Position numbers and translations under genes: made by a program. From NCBI GenBank assembly GCA_021824855.1, contig JAKAJX010000032.1, positions 1 through 10,582 of the forward strand: DNA of 10,582 nucleotides, in the 5' to 3' direction. The DNA is from Bacteroidota bacterium (GTDB lineage: Bacteria > Bacteroidota > Bacteroidia > Chitinophagales > Chitinophagaceae). Position 1 is the first letter of the stretch. Each line of letters opens with the position of its first letter. Below are positions 7,286 to 10,582 of this stretch, in pieces. A model generated the notes under the pieces. It did no database searches and was not told where the DNA came from. It saw only the letters and a list, made by a program, of their open reading frames with translations.

Positions 7286-7300
7286 TTCTCTTATTAAACC

Positions 7301-7336
7301 TATAAAGAAGCCCTCTCCTTAAAGGGCTTCTTTATA
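7301..7336 (+). terminator. Intrinsic terminator after the small basic gene
   Basis: A perfect 14-bp stem joins 7301-7314 (TATAAAGAAGCCCT) to 7323-7336, with an 8-base loop. The GC-rich core near the loop is followed by a T-rich 3' arm. It closes the HU-TPR-basic protein unit and separates it from rng. Confidence 0.85.
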
Positions 7337-7364
7337 TACTTATGTGTTTGCCATAACTCTTCTA

Positions 7365-7393
7365 TTGCTGCAACTTTACCTTTCCTTCCTTTG
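7365..7393 (+). promoter_or_regulatory. Probable rng promoter
   Basis: TTG at 7365-7367 and TTCCTTTG at 7386-7393 have the same 18-base spacing as the elements before the M16 pair, and the same ATTGCTGC string overlaps the -33 element (7364-7371). Transcription would begin near 7400, giving a leader of about 75 bases that contains a hairpin at 7422-7445. A weaker alternative -7 (TACATTTT, 7453-7460) lies closer to the gene. Confidence 0.4.
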
Positions 7394-7421
7394 AGCAAAT
7401 ACATAAAATTTTTTACCGATA

Positions 7422-7445
7422 GTTCCTACAGCTATTGTATGGAAC
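7422..7445 (+). promoter_or_regulatory. Hairpin in the rng 5' leader
   Basis: GTTCCTACA (7422-7430) can pair with TGTA (7436-7439) and GGAAC (7441-7445), with one bulged T at 7440 and a GCTAT loop. It ends 30 bases before the GTG start of rng and lacks a T tract, so it is not a terminator. RNase E in E. coli controls its own mRNA through leader structure, so a similar role is possible; this is inference. Confidence 0.35.
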
Positions 7446-7475
7446 AATATTGTACATTTTAAAGTTGCCAATTTT

Positions 7476-9026
7476 GTGAATAAAGAACTGATAATAAATT
7501 CTACCGGATCTGGTGTTGAAATTGCATTATTAGAAGATAAAAAACTGGTAGAATTACATAACGAAAAAGCAGATGCCAATTTTGCTGTTGGCGATTTATA
7601 TCTTGGAAAAGTAAAAAAACTAATTCCCGGATTAAATGCTGCATTTGTAGATGTTGGTTTCGAAAAAGATGCCTTTTTACATTATACCGATCTTTCTCCT
7701 TTTGCTCGCTCTATATTAAAATTTACCCATCTTTCTGTTGCCAATAAGGAAGAAAACAGTTTCGATTTTTCTACTTTTCATATAGAACCCGAAATTGTTA
7801 AAACCGGAAAAATTAATGAAGTTTTGAACGGAAAACCTAATATTCTTGTTCAAATTCTTAAAGAACCTATTGCCGCAAAAGGCCCAAGATTAAGTTGCGA
7901 ATTAAGTTTGCCCGGGAGATTTGTTGTGGTTACACCTTTCAACGAAATAGTTGCCGTTTCTAAAAAAATTCATTCATCCGAAGAAAGAAAAAGATTACAA
8001 AAAATTGTTGAAGCCATTCGCCCAAAAAATTTTGGTGTAATTGTAAGAACCGCTGCAGAAGGAAAATCTACTGCAGAGCTTCATCAAGATTTATTAGATT
8101 TAGTTGAAACATGGAAATCTATTCAAGCAAATTTAAAAAATGCAGAAGCTCCTGCTAAAATTTTAAGCGAACAAGATAAAACTACCAGCATACTTCGAGA
8201 TTTATTAACCGAAGATTTTAATAAAATTATTGTTAACGATAAAAATATCTTTAACGATACCAAAAGTTATATTCAACGCATTGCTCCCGACAAATCGGAT
8301 ATTGTAACCTTCTACAATAATAGTTCATCCATATTCGATCATTTTGGAATTACCAAACAAGTAAAAAGCTCTTTTGGTAAAACAGTTAATTTACCAAGTG
8401 GTGCTTATTTAATTATTGAACATACCGAAGCTTTGCATGTAGTTGACGTAAATAGCGGTTATAAAAGTGTTAGCAATAACCAAGAAGAAAATGCTTTAGA
8501 AACCAATTTAGAAGCCGCAGAAGAAATTGCCCGCCAATTAAGATTAAGAGATATAGGCGGAATTATTGTAATTGATTTTATTGATATGAAATTGCCCGAT
8601 AATAAAAGAAAATTACAAGAGGCAATGGAAGAGTTTATGAAATACGATAGGGCTAAACATGCGGTATTGCCTATTTCGAAATTTGGATTGATGCAAATTA
8701 CCAGGCAGCGTATGCGACCTGAAGTAAATATTAATACCACTGAAATTTGCCCCTCTTGCGGCGGCACAGGCAAAGTAGCTTCCACCTTATTATTAGAAGA
8801 TGAAATTGAAAAACGTTTACATTATTTAGCAACACATTCGCACCAAAATTTAACCTTATTAGTACATCCTATTGTATATTCTCATCTTACCAAAGGCTGG
8901 TTTAATTCAATTGCCAAACAATGGAAAAGAAAACATAAAATAAAACTTACCATTGCAGCCAACAATAATTATCACTTAATTGAATTTCATTTTTTTGATA
9001 CCCACGAGGAAGAAATTAAATTTTAA
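7476..9026 (+). CDS. rng: Ribonuclease E/G
   Basis: An endoribonuclease for rRNA maturation and mRNA turnover. The product is 516 residues, the length of the RNase G-type catalytic core without the long C-terminal scaffold of E. coli RNase E. The N-terminal MNKELIINSTGSGVEIALLEDKK stretch (1-23, quoted in part by family: NKELII, GVEIALLED) is typical of Bacteroidota members. An S1 RNA-binding domain spans about 37-125 (GDLYLGKVKKLIPGLNAAFVD region). The metal-binding catalytic residues are Asp324 and Asn326 in VVDVNSG and Asp367 in VIDFIDM, 43 residues apart as are Asp303 and Asp346 in E. coli RNase E. The zinc-link cysteines are Cys425 and Cys428 in CPSCGGTG, so a dimer-of-dimers is expected. 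The start is GTG 7476; no upstream in-frame start fits. It has its own promoter and leader and a strong downstream palindrome. Confidence 0.95.
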   Translation: MNKELIINSTGSGVEIALLEDKKLVELHNEKADANFAVGDLYLGKVKKLIPGLNAAFVDVGFEKDAFLHYTDLSPFARSILKFTHLSVANKEENSFDFSTFHIEPEIVKTGKINEVLNGKPNILVQILKEPIAAKGPRLSCELSLPGRFVVVTPFNEIVAVSKKIHSSEERKRLQKIVEAIRPKNFGVIVRTAAEGKSTAELHQDLLDLVETWKSIQANLKNAEAPAKILSEQDKTTSILRDLLTEDFNKIIVNDKNIFNDTKSYIQRIAPDKSDIVTFYNNSSSIFDHFGITKQVKSSFGKTVNLPSGAYLIIEHTEALHVVDVNSGYKSVSNNQEENALETNLEAAEEIARQLRLRDIGGIIVIDFIDMKLPDNKRKLQEAMEEFMKYDRAKHAVLPISKFGLMQITRQRMRPEVNINTTEICPSCGGTGKVASTLLLEDEIEKRLHYLATHSHQNLTLLVHPIVYSHLTKGWFNSIAKQWKRKHKIKLTIAANNNYHLIEFHFFDTHEEEIKF

Positions 9027-9027
9027 T

Positions 9028-9067
9028 AATTAAAAAACCCATTCAAATTTGAATGGGTTTTTTAATT
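9028..9067. terminator. 40-base perfect palindrome, bidirectional terminator
   Basis: Bases 9028-9067 form a perfect inverted repeat centred between 9047 and 9048 (AAATTT). Each 20-base arm has a CCCATTC/GAATGGG core flanked by six A or T residues, so a hairpin followed by a U run forms in either direction. It begins 1 base after the rng stop codon and lies 15 bases from the stop of the convergent lipoprotein gene. Confidence 0.9.
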
Positions 9068-9082
9068 GAAAGAACCAAAATA

Positions 9083-10006
9083 TTATTGTTTTTGTAAAAT
9101 TAATTTGGTTGGTCCATTATTATATCCGTTACCACCTGCTGCATCAGCTACAACATTCATGGTCAACGTAATATATCCTGTACAAGAAAATACATATCCG
9201 GCAACACTATTGGCGCCAACACCAACGGCAGTCATATTATAACCACCACCATAGTTACCGAAATTTACTTTCTTAACAGTAGCTGTACCTGTTGCAGGAT
9301 CTACATCTACTACTAATGGATTAACAACATTACCATAAGCAGCATTTGGCCAAACCTGACTTAAATTAACTTCATTTGGTCCAGGACCATCGGTTACTTG
9401 TACTAAGTTGCCTGGAGACCAATCTGCCCAATCATCTCTCAATACTTTATAAGTACCGGCAATTGGTGCAACAAAGGGGCATACAACATAAGCTGTGAAA
9501 GAAAAAGCACTGTGATAATAATATCCGGTAACTAAACCACTACCACTGTTATTACCTGTATTATTTACATCGTAAGTTTTACCCGATTTAGTAATAATAC
9601 GGTTATAAAAAGTATAGTTAGAACCCGGACTAATAGCACCGGCACCACCCAAAGCAGCAGCTAATTCTGCACCCGAAACAGTAATAACTGTTTTGGCACC
9701 GGCATAGGCTACTGTTTTTACCTTTGCCCATTTGGTGGTATCGTAAGAACTACCTTGCACTGCATACACTACAATGTTTGTTACAGCTTCTCCATTAGGA
9801 AATTGGGTAGCCATAATACCAACCGTAGAAGTAGCCAAAGAAGCATAGTTAAGATTTTGCCCCAATACACTATCTAAGGTTAAATACGAGCCAATCCCCA
9901 AATTACTTACACTGCTTAATGGGTTGATACTACCTCCTGTTTTTTTACAGGAGTTAGTAAACACCAATAAGCCAAATATAGCGGTTATAAAAAGTAACTT
10001 CCTCAT
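9083..10006 (-). CDS. Outer-membrane lipoprotein in the SusE/SusF position
   Basis: The product is 307 residues. A lipoprotein signal peptide is visible: MRKLL, a hydrophobic core (about 5-16), then FTNSC with the lipidated Cys20 followed by KK. The rest is all-beta in character and rich in Gly, Ala, Val, Thr and Asn. The C-terminal part (about 183-307) starts at GTYKVLRDDWADWSPGN and closes with FSCTGYITLTMNV and LILQK, a pattern I associate with SusE-like lipoproteins next to SusD genes in Chitinophaga relatives. By position it would be a surface glycan- or nutrient-binding partner of the SusCD complex; the ligand is unknown. It starts 17 bases after the SusD-like stop, so the two are cotranscribed. 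Hand counts on three 60-base lines give about 42% G+C, above the rest of the window. Confidence 0.75.
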   Translation of the reverse strand: MRKLLFITAIFGLLVFTNSCKKTGGSINPLSSVSNLGIGSYLTLDSVLGQNLNYASLATSTVGIMATQFPNGEAVTNIVVYAVQGSSYDTTKWAKVKTVAYAGAKTVITVSGAELAAALGGAGAISPGSNYTFYNRIITKSGKTYDVNNTGNNSGSGLVTGYYYHSAFSFTAYVVCPFVAPIAGTYKVLRDDWADWSPGNLVQVTDGPGPNEVNLSQVWPNAAYGNVVNPLVVDVDPATGTATVKKVNFGNYGGGYNMTAVGVGANSVAGYVFSCTGYITLTMNVVADAAGGNGYNNGPTKLILQKQ

Positions 10007-10023
10007 ATTAATAAGTTTTAAAA

Positions 10024-10582
10024 TTATTTAATAAAGTTATCGGGGTTATTGTCCCAAAATACTTTGTTTGCTGCATCACCCGGAGTTTTTTGTGCCGGAG
10101 CATTTGAATTTCTATTTACAAATACTGATGGATAGAAGAAAGAACGCATAAATAATCCTGGTGTAGGTGTAGTTACGGCTAATTGTAAATTAGCAGGTTT
10201 GCCTGTTCTTCTTAAATTATTATATGCTTCAATACCATTACCCCATAAAGCAATATAGTATTCATTCATAATAATATTTAATCTTTGGTCATCAGTAGTA
10301 GCAGCATCATAATTGCTTAATACCAAATTAATATAATTGGTTATTTGTGCAGAAGTTGGCACATAAGAAGCCGGAATGCTGTTGTATCCAATAGAAGAAG
10401 GAAAATTAATTACTTTATTGATAGAGGCATTTACACCGGTTTGCAATAAAGCTCTGGCAGTTCCTTGTGTGGTAATACCCAAAGCAATAGCTGCTTCTGC
10501 TTCCAAGAAAGAAGTGTAAGAAGATAACCATATTGGATTGATACCTGCGCCTTGACCACCCATTGTTAGTGTTACAGTTTGA
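10024..10582 (-). CDS. SusD/RagB-family nutrient-binding lipoprotein, C-terminal part
   Basis: The frame stays open to the right edge, so 185 C-terminal residues are present and the start, signal peptide and TPR core lie outside. The visible part begins QTVTLTMGGQGAGINPIWLS; the in-frame ATG at 10561-10563 is internal. The SSYTSFLEAEAAIALG segment corresponds to the conserved 'YAE..F..AEA' helix of SusD proteins. The EYYIALWGNGIEAYNNLRRTG segment, the FFYPS stretch and the terminal VFWDNNPDNF tail fit the SusD-like_2 (PF12771) group rather than classical SusD. Such proteins sit as surface lids on SusC-type TonB-dependent transporters, which would be encoded further upstream, off the right edge. 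The substrate (glycan or peptide) cannot be told. Confidence 0.85.
   Translation of the reverse strand, partial: QTVTLTMGGQGAGINPIWLSSYTSFLEAEAAIALGITTQGTARALLQTGVNASINKVINFPSSIGYNSIPASYVPTSAQITNYINLVLSNYDAATTDDQRLNIIMNEYYIALWGNGIEAYNNLRRTGKPANLQLAVTTPTPGLFMRSFFYPSVFVNRNSNAPAQKTPGDAANKVFWDNNPDNFIK

Noticed and set aside
8459..8785. A 108-codon minus-strand open frame inside rng
   Set aside because: It is a shadow of the strongly conserved RNase E/G frame covering the catalytic Asp367 and zinc-link region, and it shows no family resemblance.

Overview
The window reads as ordinary chromosome from a low-GC member of the Bacteroidota, probably Chitinophagales/Sphingobacteriia-like. Four things point there: a SusD-like gene followed by an outer-membrane-type lipoprotein gene, promoters resembling the Bacteroidota TTG / TAnnTTTG pattern, no Shine-Dalgarno sequence before any start, and the gene set itself. 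Most genes are very A+T rich. Genes are closely packed and no gap between genes exceeds about 200 bases. I see no rRNA, tRNA, CRISPR array, insertion sequence, integrase or phage module.

Left part (1-3750, + strand): the 3' part of a retropepsin-type aspartic protease with a C-terminal PDZ domain, cut by the window edge. It is followed by a tandem pair of M16 (pitrilysin-family) peptidase genes 2 bases apart. The first M16 protein keeps the zinc site but lacks the substrate-binding tyrosine. The second lacks the zinc site but keeps the Arg/Tyr pair. The two therefore probably work as one heterodimer. A strong hairpin shared with the convergent DinB-family gene closes this block.

Middle part (3763-5823): a DinB/YfiT-like metal-binding four-helix protein (- strand), a small four-helix membrane protein of the Phage_holin_4_2 (PF04020) family (+ strand), and mutY (- strand), which ends 7 bases from the membrane-protein gene.

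Right-centre (6004-9067, + strand): divergent from mutY runs a series of HU-type DNA-binding protein, membrane-anchored TPR protein, a 31-residue extremely basic protein, a terminator, and then ribonuclease E/G with its own promoter and leader. This groups nucleoid, probable ribosome and RNA-processing functions, all housekeeping. A 40-base perfect palindrome follows rng and serves as terminator from both sides.

Right end (9083-10582, - strand): the 3' part of a SusD-like gene, with a lipoprotein gene 17 bases downstream in the usual SusE/SusF position. Together they are the tail of an outer-membrane nutrient-uptake locus whose SusC-like transporter would lie beyond the right edge.

I found no novel multi-gene defence or mobile system. 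The observations most worth checking are the 31-residue basic protein, which is easily missed by gene callers, the split active site of the M16 pair, the doubled retropepsin fold, and the hairpin-bearing leader of rng.
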